NCBI GenBank assembly: GCA_007258455.2
Contig: VDFB02262611.1
Coordinates: forward strand, 1-64,000
Direction of reading: 5' to 3'
DNA: 64,000 nucleotides
From: Sequoia sempervirens
Lineage: Eukaryota > Streptophyta > Pinopsida > Cupressales > Cupressaceae
The notes below the pieces were generated by a model. It made no database searches. It saw only the letters and a program-made list of their open reading frames with translations, and was not told where the DNA came from. Both the position numbers and the translations under genes were made by a program. Each line of letters opens with the position of its first letter. Position 1 is the first letter of the stretch. Positions 1 to 11,440 of this stretch are shown here, one piece after another.

Positions 1-1481
1 TAGTTTATAGCACGATTGCTACAAACAATCTTGATCCATTTAGATCATGCCACCATATCAAAAATCTGATTGTAGAACTTTGAAATCCATGCCCACTCAC
101 TCGGTTGAAGGAATCACTTACAATGGTTGCACCCTTTGAAAGACACGTTATCCTATGATGACCAACTTGAAACAAATCATATCAACTTACCATGAAATTA
201 TGCTATCCTTTCCTTTTAAGCATGAGAGATATCCATAATTATTTCCAAACTTGTATGAAAAGTTGTAGTTACCAATAATACAATTTCCTTACCAAAGACA
301 ATGTTGCATAGTGAAAGGCCAATTGAAGTCTCTTAAATTGTCAAATGTGTTCACACAACTTTAGGTAAGTGGATACTTATCTTAGAGTGTGAGGATCTAC
401 ATTAAAATATATTCAAGCTCCTTGATCATGTCTTCAAGTTGTCTCTAGATGTGTAGCTCAAGAACATAGTACTTGCAAGATTAATGGATCTCATAGACCA
501 AGTTGCATGTTGTCTTTCACATGGTTCTAGCATCAAGAAGGGTGCAAAATATAACTTTTATCCATGAATGTTGAACATGTTTCCCACTAATCCTCTTGTG
601 ATATCCAAGAGAGAAACACAAAATAAACTTTCTCTTGACCATCTAGTTAGCAAGGCCAAGAAAGTGTGGCAGTGGATTCCCATGTAGAGAAACATCATCA
701 ACTAGAACTAGTGCCAAAATATTGAGTAACCACAACAAGAAACCTGTAACCATGTTCTCATGACCAAGCATATCAAGTATAGTAATGTACAATACCATCC
801 ATTAATAACTCCATCATTAAGTAATTTATTCATTTGTTTAAATGAAGGTAGAGTTATTAATATGAATAAATACTTGACAATAAAATGGATGAATTACAAT
901 TAATTCTTGTGTGAATATAATATAAATTCAATGCTAGCAAACACAAGAATGCATACCTTGATTTGGTCCAAAGTGCACACGGGTGGTTTTATTTAGAAGC
1001 AACGATCATTAAAGACATTATCAAGAATCAATCAATGATTTCCAAAATTAAAGGGATTTCCTCCCCAACTTAATTTCATGCTACAAAAGTATGAGGGCAT
1101 TAGCACAATCCAAAGAATTCATATAAACAATGATATAATAATTCCTTGAGCCTTTTCAATGAATGGTCATCTTAAGATAATTCAAAGAATTAAGAATGAC
1201 AAGGATGTATATAGATTAAAACCTTGATTCTTTTCAATGAATGTTCATCCCTTAGGGATTTTTTTTAGTATGGTCATTAATGCATTCAAACCCATCTAAT
1301 TGTGCTTAAGCATAAAATCAATTGTCGTTGGGCCTAAATCAATAAGTGTGAGGAATACACATTTTTACTATAGGCTTCCAATGATCCATATGGGTGAATT
1401 TGAAAATATTAAAAGATATATCTTGTAGGTTGTGATTGTTCAATTCACCCATTTGAATGATTAAGGTATGAATTATAACAC
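1..1481. other. no gene recognised; probable retroelement interior
   Basis: No open frame above background and no family motif were recognised here. Because a minus-strand primer binding site lies at 2884-2901 and two minus-strand open frames follow it, this stretch is probably the downstream interior of the same retroelement. That is inference from position only. Confidence 0.3.
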
Positions 1482-2159
1482 TTATAATGCATGATAAATT
1501 TCAGCATGCACACTTATTAATTCAATGAACAAAATAGGCTCAAATTGGAGTACTTCTTTATATGTGTGAATATAAATTAAAGGTTGTGGTTTGCCAAGTA
1601 AATAAGAAGAACTAATGTAAATATCATTCAATTGATCACATTGTTCTTCTAATTTAATTAAACCAAAATCACATCCCTCACTTGCATTAATGTATTTCAA
1701 TTGTAATTCACCAATTCCAAGCACATTATCAGAATGTAAAGGGATCCATGAATATGCATTATTATATGTAGTTTCAACCACCTTATTATGCAATATTTCA
1801 ATAGGCATCATGGTTGCCTTTGGTGGATATTGTGAAGTGAATTGTATATGATATGAATGGGGCAATGAAGATGGTAAGAATTGTTGTGGATATAAAGTGG
1901 GTGGTAATAGAGAGTATGGATAAGATGGAGATGATAGTGATGGGTATAGTGGTTGTTGTGAGCTTTCATTATTCCATTTACCATATATACTAGGTGAAGG
2001 AATATTTTGTGAAGAAACATATTTTCTTTTTAATCCGATTGAATCATAAGACATTTCAAAATCATCAACCATACCTTGATCTTTCCTACTTGACGTATGA
2101 AGTTGTTCTTGAGTTACAAGGAAGACTTGTGCATGTTTACCATTGTTTTGTTGAGGCAC
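1482..2159 (-). CDS. hypothetical retroelement-associated ORF (225 aa)
   Basis: This is an open frame of 225 residues on the minus strand. Its first third is rich in Pro, Ser, Tyr and Gln (residues about 50-120, with PSYPYSLLPP-like stretches) and looks disordered. The rest has no motif I recognise: no zinc knuckle, protease or reverse transcriptase signature. Its start overlaps the end of the open frame at 2114-2698 in another reading frame, so the two may be one ancestral ORF split by a frameshift. It lies inside a minus-strand LTR element whose primer binding site is at 2884-2901. The absence of gag/pol motifs fits a large non-autonomous derivative. Function unknown; it could be fortuitous. 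Confidence 0.3.
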   Translation of the reverse strand: MPQQNNGKHAQVFLVTQEQLHTSSRKDQGMVDDFEMSYDSIGLKRKYVSSQNIPSPSIYGKWNNESSQQPLYPSLSSPSYPYSLLPPTLYPQQFLPSSLPHSYHIQFTSQYPPKATMMPIEILHNKVVETTYNNAYSWIPLHSDNVLGIGELQLKYINASEGCDFGLIKLEEQCDQLNDIYISSSYLLGKPQPLIYIHTYKEVLQFEPILFIELISVHAEIYHAL

Positions 2160-2698
2160 ACTTGCAATTCTATCTCCTTCTCCATGTCCTCTTGATCAAC
2201 GTGGCATGTGCACTTATCTTCTTCCTTGCAACAAAGAGAACAAAAAGTGGTCAAACCTTCACCAAATGATTCATTTTCAAAAATCCATTGTCCTAAAAAT
2301 TCATCAATTATGTGTTCTTGATCATCTATAGGAATAATACTTGTAGATGATTGTGACAATGGTGATGGAAGATCAAGATAGTCTAAGTTGCATTCATGAG
2401 GAAGAGAGGGTATTAAAACATCACCTTGGGTCGACACAATTTCCCCACCAATCTCTTCTTTTATTTTTAAATTTGAAAACGGGGATCTAGGGCAGCAGCC
2501 CCCACTGGGGTCAAGGGGCAATGCCCCTTGTGGGGTCCTAGGGCAGTGCCCAACACATTTTCCCTCTTGTGGTTCCTTCAATTTTTTTGTTTTTGAAGCA
2601 TTTTTCTCCCAAAATTGATGTGTTTGTACTATCTTGAAAATGCAACATTTTTGACATTTTTGTGTTGTTTCTTCAATATTACTTCTTATCAATCTCAC
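2114..2698 (-). CDS. hypothetical retroelement-associated ORF (194 aa)
   Basis: An open frame of 194 residues begins about 190 bp downstream of the primer binding site, where a first element-encoded ORF would sit. Residues about 47-75 are Cys/Pro/Gly-rich and come from a GC-rich inverted-repeat block (2481-2552), so that part is probably repeat-derived. Residues about 160-170 contain CSLCC and CTCH clusters, but the spacing does not match a gag zinc knuckle. No known domain was recognised. It overlaps the following ORF (1482-2159) by 46 bp in a different frame. Confidence 0.3.
   Translation of the reverse strand: MRLIRSNIEETTQKCQKCCIFKIVQTHQFWEKNASKTKKLKEPQEGKCVGHCPRTPQGALPLDPSGGCCPRSPFSNLKIKEEIGGEIVSTQGDVLIPSLPHECNLDYLDLPSPLSQSSTSIIPIDDQEHIIDEFLGQWIFENESFGEGLTTFCSLCCKEEDKCTCHVDQEDMEKEIELQVCLNKTMVNMHKSSL
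2481..2552. repeat. GC-rich inverted-repeat block
   Basis: This 72-bp island of G and C runs lies in AT-rich surroundings. It contains the near-perfect hairpin AAGGGGCA-A-TGCCCCTT and repeated GGGCAG/CAGCCC and GGGGTC motifs. It sits inside the 194-residue open frame. Confidence 0.6.
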
Positions 2699-2883
2699 AA
2701 AAATTATTGAATATATAAATGGTTCTTTTATTTATAAGATCTACCTCAAAAAATGCATCTATATGATTTAAAACAAAGCAAACCAAGGTTAATCATCTAA
2801 ACAAGGTCAACAGTTGCATAGATTTTCACTGAGGCGCAATGGTCCTGACTTAGCCCACTATGATTTCAAGCCTTTAACACCTC

Positions 2884-2901
2884 TCCTCGGCAACGACGCC
2901 A
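2884..2901 (-). promoter_or_regulatory. tRNA-Asp-type primer binding site of an LTR retroelement
   Basis: On the plus strand this reads TCCTCGGCAACGACGCCA. From memory, the 3' end of plant tRNA-Asp is TCCCCGGCAACGGCGCCA, so 16 of 18 bases agree. Three bases after it (2905) a TG begins, consistent with the end of a 5' LTR read on the minus strand. This type of site is known from Athila/Tat-like gypsy elements. The orientation puts the element interior to the left. Confidence 0.65.
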
Positions 2902-2904
2902 AAA

Positions 2905-3800
2905 TGATGGACAAAATTGTGGATTGAGACTTGGGATCAAATTGCTATAAAATTTTTACATTACCTTCCTCAGTTTGTTCCTAAAATGTCAATTTGGGGA
3001 TCGTAGACTTCTGAAAGGTATTGTGGCTATATGTCGAAGGGATGAAGATAGTGAGCTAAGTGGGGATGAAATGAAACTAGAAAATAAACCTACAACAAAT
3101 CAAAACAACTCTGGCGATAGGAATTGTCACTTCCTGGCAACAAGAACAACAACAACAGTAATAATTCCAAAAATTAAACTCACAACTTCAAAGCAAGCTA
3201 AGTTAGAAATCATAAAGTGATATACAATGTTAACATCTAATCTAAAAATAATATCATGATTCATAATCAATTTAAAATCAATAAGAAACAAACCACACTT
3301 ATAGATAACATAAAAATAATGGAAATAAACACACTGCTAAATAAACATAAATCACTAGACGTTTGAAGGAGTGGGCCCTGCCTCCTCAATACATCCAGAG
3401 ATGGAACACGCATATCTTCTACATTGTTTTGATCAAAAGAAATGATATTTTATTTACCAAAAAGGGTGATACAAAATATTCGTATAATATTCTGCTATAG
3501 AAAATCTACATACAGAAACCTACGTATATAATAATCTATCCATGTAGCTGATATATTACAAATGTACATATATAGAATGGTTTATTCTTATCCTACGACC
3601 AACAAAATAGTGGATCACATGCCTTGGTTGTTGACCACAAATTGAAAATGGTTTAGTTACAACAAGTAGAAATAGGAAATACGTAGAGTTTGGTTTCTTC
3701 CAAAAAGTTGGCACATGCTCATTTCCTCCCTTTGCTCTGCATTCCCAATTAGTGTTTCCACTTGTAGAAGTCACGAATTAAGCTAGAAGCTAGAAAAGAG
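2905..3800 (-). mobile_element. probable 5' LTR next to the primer binding site (outer end undefined)
   Basis: Sequence starting TGATGGACAAAATTG directly abuts the primer binding site and should be the inner end of a 5' LTR. The partner LTR would lie left of the window, so the outer end cannot be placed; 3800 is only nominal. Small open frames at 2975-3220 and 3556-3774 look fortuitous. Confidence 0.35.
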
Positions 3801-4400
3801 ATTAAATCCATAGGAATAAAGTGAATATTGTATGGAAAGGGATTAATGTGGCTGAAATAGAAGTTAATAGCTACAATCATGAAAGTCCACCATTGAATGC
3901 TCATCATACATAGAGATGGTGATGGTGTATGTTTGATCTAGTAACCATTTAATTATCTTAAACAAATAAAATGGTAGAATGATAACAATCCATGCGGAAA
4001 TGTTGAGTAATAGGAAGGCTCCTGCATAGAAGGTGACAGGAAGATTATAGAAAGTCTGTGTTCTGCTCGATGCTGCAAAATATATTTTTCAAGACTTGAA
4101 ATCGCAATGCTCATTAGTAAACTCAAACAATAATTAAATTTCACATTTTTATCCAAAAATTATATTAAATACTACTTATATATATTTAATCATATGCAAC
4201 ATAGAGGCAACAAAATGGTATACAATAGAATGGAAATAGAGTATGGAAATAGATATGAAGGTGCATGAAATAGACTAAAATATGGCATAAAATGGGACGT
4301 AAATGGTTCTCATCACTAGGTATGCAGAACATCAAATCATACACAAGCCTTCCCGTTTACACCTATTTAGCATTCTAACCTATGGGCTAAAAAAGCATTG
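3801..4400. other. no gene recognised
   Basis: AT-rich sequence without open frames, RNA genes or clear repeats. Confidence 0.3.
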
Positions 4401-6346
4401 CTTTACTGGGAAAATTGGTTAAACAAAACTCACTATAGAAATAAAATTACATATATTTAGATTATTGAATTTGTTGCACCAGTTGACCATATCAAAGGAA
4501 AATCCAACAAGTATGCTTGTATTGGCACAGTATTTAATGCATTAACTATGCATTTGTTGCTCTGTGATGCATCACAAATATTTTCCAAAATTTATGATGT
4601 GCTTCAATTTTGCTAATTTGCTTAGAAGCAAATAAATATTAAAGCCACTGCAATGAATAGAAAAACAAGTACGGGAAAATATACTTAAATTATAAAATCT
4701 GATCAATGTTCAAAGCGAAACATTCCATATGGATTGCATATCACATGTTTGCAATTATGCATAACTCTCATTACAAAAGTAACTTGTTTTTGGCCAAAAA
4801 ATAGTTTCATGTTTATGAATTACATGGTATGCCATTCACTATAGTCATTTGTCTATTGGGTAAGTTAGATTCTTGAATAAGGCTTCCGCTTTATTGTTCA
4901 CAACTCTTCCAAGGTATAATTTTTAGACATATTGGAAGGCTTAAAATTCATTGGAAACATAGGAGAAGAATGATACAAGAATCTGACCTTCTAGTTTCTT
5001 GTTCAACAACCAAAAATATTCGCAGTCAGATAGATCTTTGCCTTCGACTTCAATTGGAAGTAGGGGTGCTTGTGATAGGGAAAAATTAGACAAATGAGCA
5101 TTTTCCATGACATATAATATGTTATTCATAAACATGAAACACAAAAGCACATGATAAAATTTGCAAAAAAAAAAGACCAACGCAACAATTATTTACAAAC
5201 ATTGAGACGTTAAATATAAATTTTCCAAGCTTTGTTGATAGACTGATGGCTTCCCAAGCAATGAATACATAATTAATGCATTATAGGCCTCCACAGTTGA
5301 CAAAAATGACATATAATATGTTATTCATAAACATGAAACGTAGAAGCATATGATAATATTTGTAAAATAATAGACCAATGTGATAATTTTTTGCAAACAT
5401 TCAGACATTAAATACAATTTTTGCAAGTTTTGATGATAGGCTAGTGGCTACCCAAGCAATGAATACACAGTTAATGCATTGAATTCCTCCATAGTTGACA
5501 AGACCTTGCTCAAAGTATTTATTTTTTCCTATGATAATTCTTATTTGTTGCAATAGTCACCTACTCCTTCAATTTAACTATTCCATGTTTGTGGGTTACA
5601 TAGCATATTCCATTTACTATGCCCATTTGTCCCCTTGTCCCTTGTAACAACAAACAATACTTCTAGTTATCAAGTATCATAAACAGGCAAACAAGCTGCT
5701 CACTAGTAGTGCACTGTTCCTACAATAAAGAACATGGAAGTGGGGAACCCAGAGCTAAAAACATAGAAGCTTTTCAAAAATATTTTAAACAATACAATTT
5801 GATTGGGAAAGCAACTATTTCAAAGGTAGATTCAACAATTGCAATAGTAACTTGATACAACTGTATTCATTCTACAAAGTCACTTAAGTTGGAGCCCTTT
5901 TCCTGATATCAATGCTTCTGGCCTGGTGTGACTAGAAGTATTATTTGTTGTTATAAGGCTTAATTGTACAAATGGGTATATTCAATGACATATGGCATGG
6001 AGCAGTTGAAGGCAAGGAGTAGGTTACTATTGCAATGGTTTCATTTGCAATTGAGAGATAATAAGCAATTTACCTCTTTTTATATTGGTTGGAGTAGGCC
6101 TATTATTCATTTTTGTTAAAGTACATTAGGAAAATAGGAGGATATTATATATTTTTCAAAAATTTAATCACTGGATGCAAATTCTACTAGCTTTGGCGAG
6201 AGGTTGATAGGTTCTGAAGCAGTCGATGCATGTTTAATGCATTAAATGGTATGCCTGGCGGATCAGAAATAATAGTCTATTAATGCAAATTGTGTGAGAT
6301 AATATGGTATTCATAAGCATGTAACACAGAAGCACACGAGAACACT

Positions 6347-6760
6347 GGTTCAAGAATTTGACTTTCCAAATAGACAGATGGGCATAGTGAGTGACATGTC
6401 ATATAATTCATAAACATGAAACTATTTTTTTCTCAAAAGCAAGTATTTTTTGCTCAAAAGCAAGTTGCTTTTGCAATTAGAGATATGCATAATTGCAATC
6501 ATGGGATATGCAATTCATTGGTTAAATAGTTTCTAGAATTTATAGTGTTTTCGTACTCTCCTAATTTTCTTAAACGAAAATCAATAAAAGACCTAGTGCA
6601 TTAATCATGCATTCACTGCTATAGTGCCAACCAGTCCATTGGAAAAGCTTGTGCAATTTGTATTCAGTGATTAAATATTTTCCAAAATATGTAATGTCCT
6701 ATTCTTGTAAATTACCTAAACAAAAATGAATAGTAGACCTACTGCAAGAGAATCAAATTT
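6347..6760 (+). repeat. module B, copy 1
   Basis: A block beginning TTCAAGAATNTGACTTTCCA, running past AATCATGGGATATGCAATTC and ending near AATGAATAGTAGACCTACT. It recurs at 8533-8940 and 11065-11440, embedded in the 1.2-kb mosaic. Confidence 0.65.
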
Positions 6761-8532
6761 GATTGACCAAGTAAGTATTACAATTGTAAATGAGAAAATT
6801 AAGAATTGAATGCACATTGTGTCAGTTTTACTACCACCATGCACTTGATGTGCTTGGCATTTTGCTTAGAGGCAAGTTACTGTTGCAATCAAGGCAAGTC
6901 ACTATTGCAATTGTATAGTGTACATTGGATATGGTACGCTTGTTGATCAATCTATAACTATTGCCTTAAATGCCTGCATGGTTAGCGAAACGTTGTCCAA
7001 AGTATACTATTTTCCCTTTTGTAATTCTCATTTATTTACTATGCCTGGATTCCAAAGGAAACAATTGCATATGTAACCTGCTTCTTAGTTTCAACTATCT
7101 CATGTTTATGAGTTGGATAAAATATGTTGATTGCTTTATCCATTTACTATAGCTTGTGTAACTTCAATTTACTGGGCTTCCTAAGTTAGGTTTAGTGTTT
7201 AGGAAACATGTGTGTACATTATTTTCAAAGTTAACTCAACATCCTGAAGTAATTGGTAGTTGCCCACCTACTTTTGCATGTCTATAATTACTTGTATTTG
7301 ATACAGTTCACATCTTCAAGTTCTCTATAAACAATGTAGTCACGGTCATTTGAATTTGTTTGAATTAATCCTCAAATTTATTGTACATTGAATCTTTGAT
7401 TCTCTAAAGACTAAAAAAAACAATGTAAACTGTAAAACTGTGCAGAAGCATTGGAGAGCTACCATTGTGCTATTCTACAACAATTTGTTGATGTTTTGAA
7501 AATGACCTCTTTCCTGCAAACAATAATGCATTTTTTTTTCCTTGACATGAGTTATCATAATATTTCATGTGCTTCTCAAAAATAGGCTTTTGAACTTTAT
7601 TGTAGTTATTGGCTAGGGTTGCTAATTCATTAAGCCTATGCTATACATTGTCCAACATGACCTTCAGGGCTCTAAACCTTTCCTATATTTTGGGAGATTA
7701 TTCCAAGTAGTTTGATCTAGACCATTCATGCACATATTTAACAGTTCTACCTATCCTGGTTCTCTACCCTTGGTGCAGCTCTACTTGCTCGCTCACAAAG
7801 TTGACTTGGCTATAATCATGCATTTACAAAAAAATGTTCTTTAGAGCATTTGCAGATCATACTCAAATGCATCAAGCAAAGATAAAATTTGTTTGAAGTC
7901 AATATTGTCAACTGTTTACATGTAACACCCTTACGTTGTCACCATGCATGGATGCACCCTACATGTAGCAAGTATGGAGGGCATAGAAGCATAGACAATC
8001 CTTCTTGTTTATTCCTATAAAACAGTATTGCTTTATATGCCTTGCTAAGGCTATTGCATATTGACAAGAGACTATCAAGCATTGGGATTGGCCCCTATTG
8101 CTAGCCCTAGCATATCATGTTTCCTAGGGCGGCTTTCAGTCTGATATCTCTACTAAAAAATGTTCACTACATCATCTATGTTTTGTTACTAGAAAATCCC
8201 CAATTTTAAAATACTATTTTTTTTAGAGAATCTTGTCTCATATGTTTTTCACAATATGACATCCAATTTTCCCATTTTCTGATTATTTACTAGATTAATA
8301 AACTATTCACGTTTTTACTAAACCAATCTTTAAAAATTGAGAAATTCCATGAATGGCAATATGACAATGGACAACACAGACATTATAGCTTGTAGAAATT
8401 CAAGGCCTACTCTATGGTTTATTGCCAATAAGCATTTCGTGTCCCTGGATTTTTGCCAACAAGTAGGATATTGTTGTAGTTAGACCAGGTTGCTATTGCA
8501 ATTGTTTGATGTGTCATAGGAAGTTGCCAATT

Positions 8533-8940
8533 AGTTCAAGAATCTGACTTTCCAAATAGGTAGATGGGCATAGTAAATGATATGCCATGTAATTCATAAA
8601 CACGAAACTATTTTTTGCCCAAAAGCATGTTGCTTTTGCAATCGGAAATATGCATAATTACAATCATGGGATATGCAATTCATTGGTTAAACATTTGCCA
8701 CAATTTATAGTGTCTTCCCACTTTCTTAATTTCCTTAAACGAAAATCAACAATAGACCTAGTGCATTAATCATGCATTCACTACTATAGTGCTAAGCAAT
8801 CCACTGGCAAAGCTTGTGCAATTTGCATCGAGTGATTAGATATTTTCCAAAATATATAATGTCATATTTTCCCAATTTAATAAAAACAAAAATGAATAGT
8901 AGACCTACTACAAGACAACCAAATTTGATTGCCCAAGTAA
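8533..8940 (+). repeat. module B, copy 2
   Basis: Second direct copy of the block at 6347-6760, with scattered substitutions and small indels. Confidence 0.65.
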
Positions 8941-11064
8941 GTATTACAAATGCAAATTGTGACAACTTTGACAGCAGGTTGGTAGGTATTGAAATAGTCA
9001 ATGCACGTTTAATGCATTAAATGGTATGACTGGTGGATCAGAAATAATAGTATATTAAATGCAAATTGTGCAAGATAATATGTTATTAACAAACATGAAA
9101 CACATAAGCACACGATAAAATTTGCAAAAATGTAGACATCAAATACAAATTTTGTGGGCTTTCCTAATAGGCTCATCGCTACTCATGCAATGAATACTTA
9201 GTCAATGCATTATATGCCTCCATAGTTGACAAGACCTTCCTCAAAGCATTTAAGTTTTCCTATGATAATTCTCATTTGTTGCAATAGTCACCTACTCCTT
9301 GGCTTCAATTGTTCCACGTTTATTAATTACATAGCATATGTCATTTACTACACCCATTTGTCCCCTTAGCCCTTGTAACGACAAGAAATACTTCTACTTA
9401 TAAAGTATCACAAACAAATATACAAGCCACTCACAAGTAGTGCACTGTTCCTAGAATAAAGAACATGGAGAGCTAAAAACACACAATCTTTTCAACAAAC
9501 AATAAACAAACGAGAACTAGCACAAATAAAACCCAACATTCCCCTGATATTTCATGAATTAACTATGCATTTACTGCTTGCATACCCACCAGCTCTCCAA
9601 CACATCTTAGACAATTTGCATTTAATGGATTAAACATGTATTCACTGCTTCAGGATTAAATATTTTCCAGTATATATAATCTCCCCCTATTTCCCTAATT
9701 TACTTAAATGAAAATGAATAATAGACCTACTCCAACCAATAGAAAAAGAGATCAAACATAATTTTCGAACATGAATTTTTTTTCCTTAAATCCCAACTAT
9801 AGAAAAAACACAAAAAAATTTAAACAATACAATTTGATTTTCCAAACAACTATTTCAAAAGTGAATTCAATGGTTGCAATGGTAACTTGCTTTTGTACAA
9901 AATCTAGTTTCATGTTAATGAATTACATGGCACACCATTCACTATGCTCATCTATCTATTCGACAAGTTAGATTCTTGAACCAAGCTTCTCCCTTATTGT
10001 TTACAACTCTTCCAAGGCATAATTTTTAGGCACATTAGAAGACTTAAAATTCATTGCAAACAAAAGGGAAGAATGATACAAGAATTTGACCTTTCAGTTC
10101 CTTGTTCAACAACCAAGTATATTTGTAGCCATATAGATGTGTGCTCCTCTCTCCAATTGCAAGCAACGGTTCCTATTACATAGCCAAATTAGACAAATGA
10201 GCACAACTCATGACATATAATATGTTATTCATAAACATGAAACATAGAAGCATATGATAAAATTTGTAAAAAAATAGACAAACGTGATAAATTTTTGCAA
10301 ACATTAAATTAAAATTTTGCAATCTTTGTTGATAGGCTAGTGGCCACTCAAGCAATCATGGACAGTTGAAGCTAAAGAGTAGGTTACTATTACAATTGTT
10401 TCATTTGCAATTTAGAGATAATAAATAATTTATCTCTTTTTCTATTGGTTGGATCATGTCTATTATTCATTTTTGTTAAAGTAAATTAGGAAAATAGGAG
10501 AACATTATATATTTTTCAAATATTAATCACTGCATGCAAATTGTGTCAGCTTTGGCAGCAAGGTGGTAGATACTGAAGCGGTGAATACATGTTTAATGCA
10601 TTAAATGGTATGACTAGCGGGTCATAAACAAGAGTCTATTAAATGGAAATTGTGTGAGATTTGTAGGTGGGCTTATGGGTATGTAAGCTGTGAATGCATA
10701 GCTAATGCATGAAATTCCAAGGAAGCGATCGGTTTCATTTGTGCCAATTTCCATTTGTTTATTGTCTGTTGAGAAACTTGTGTGTTTTTAGCTTTGGATT
10801 CCCCTCTTCCATGTTTCCTAAGTCTGCGAGGCCCTTGAATACTAGAGGAGCTATAGAGTTTTGTTTGAGCAATTTTCCCAATAGCTTAGTTTTTTGTGGC
10901 TAAATCAGTAAGCATTAGCATTCACTTTGTAACAAAACATAGGAAATGCACTAGACATTTTTAGCAAAGGAACAACATCAAAAAGTGCGTTAAGAAACAT
11001 GATCTTCCAATGTGTCTAAGAATTATGTATTGGAAGAGTTGTGAACAATAAAGGAGAACATTGG

Positions 11065-11440
11065 TTCAAGAATCTGACTTTCCAAATTGACAGATGGGCA
11101 TAGTGAATCACATGCCATGTAATTCATAAACATGAAACTATTTTTTTCCCAAAAGCATGTTACTTTTGCAATCAGAAATATGCATAATTGCAATCATGGG
11201 ATATGTAATTCATTGGTTAAAGATTTGTCAAAATTTATAATGTCTTCCTAGTCTTCTAATTTTCTTAAATGAAAATCAATAATAAACCTAGTGCATTAAT
11301 CATGCATTCATTTCTTTTGTGCCAACTAGCCCTCTATCAAAGCTTGTGCAATTTGTATTCAATGATTAAATATTTTCCAAAATATATGATGTCATGTTTT
11401 CATAATTTACTTAAACAAAAATGAATAGTAGACCTACTGG
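11065..11440 (+). repeat. module B, copy 3
   Basis: Third direct copy of the block at 6347-6760. It runs straight into sequence (11425-11700) that is the reverse complement of 6727-6970, so an inversion breakpoint lies near 11430. Confidence 0.65.
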
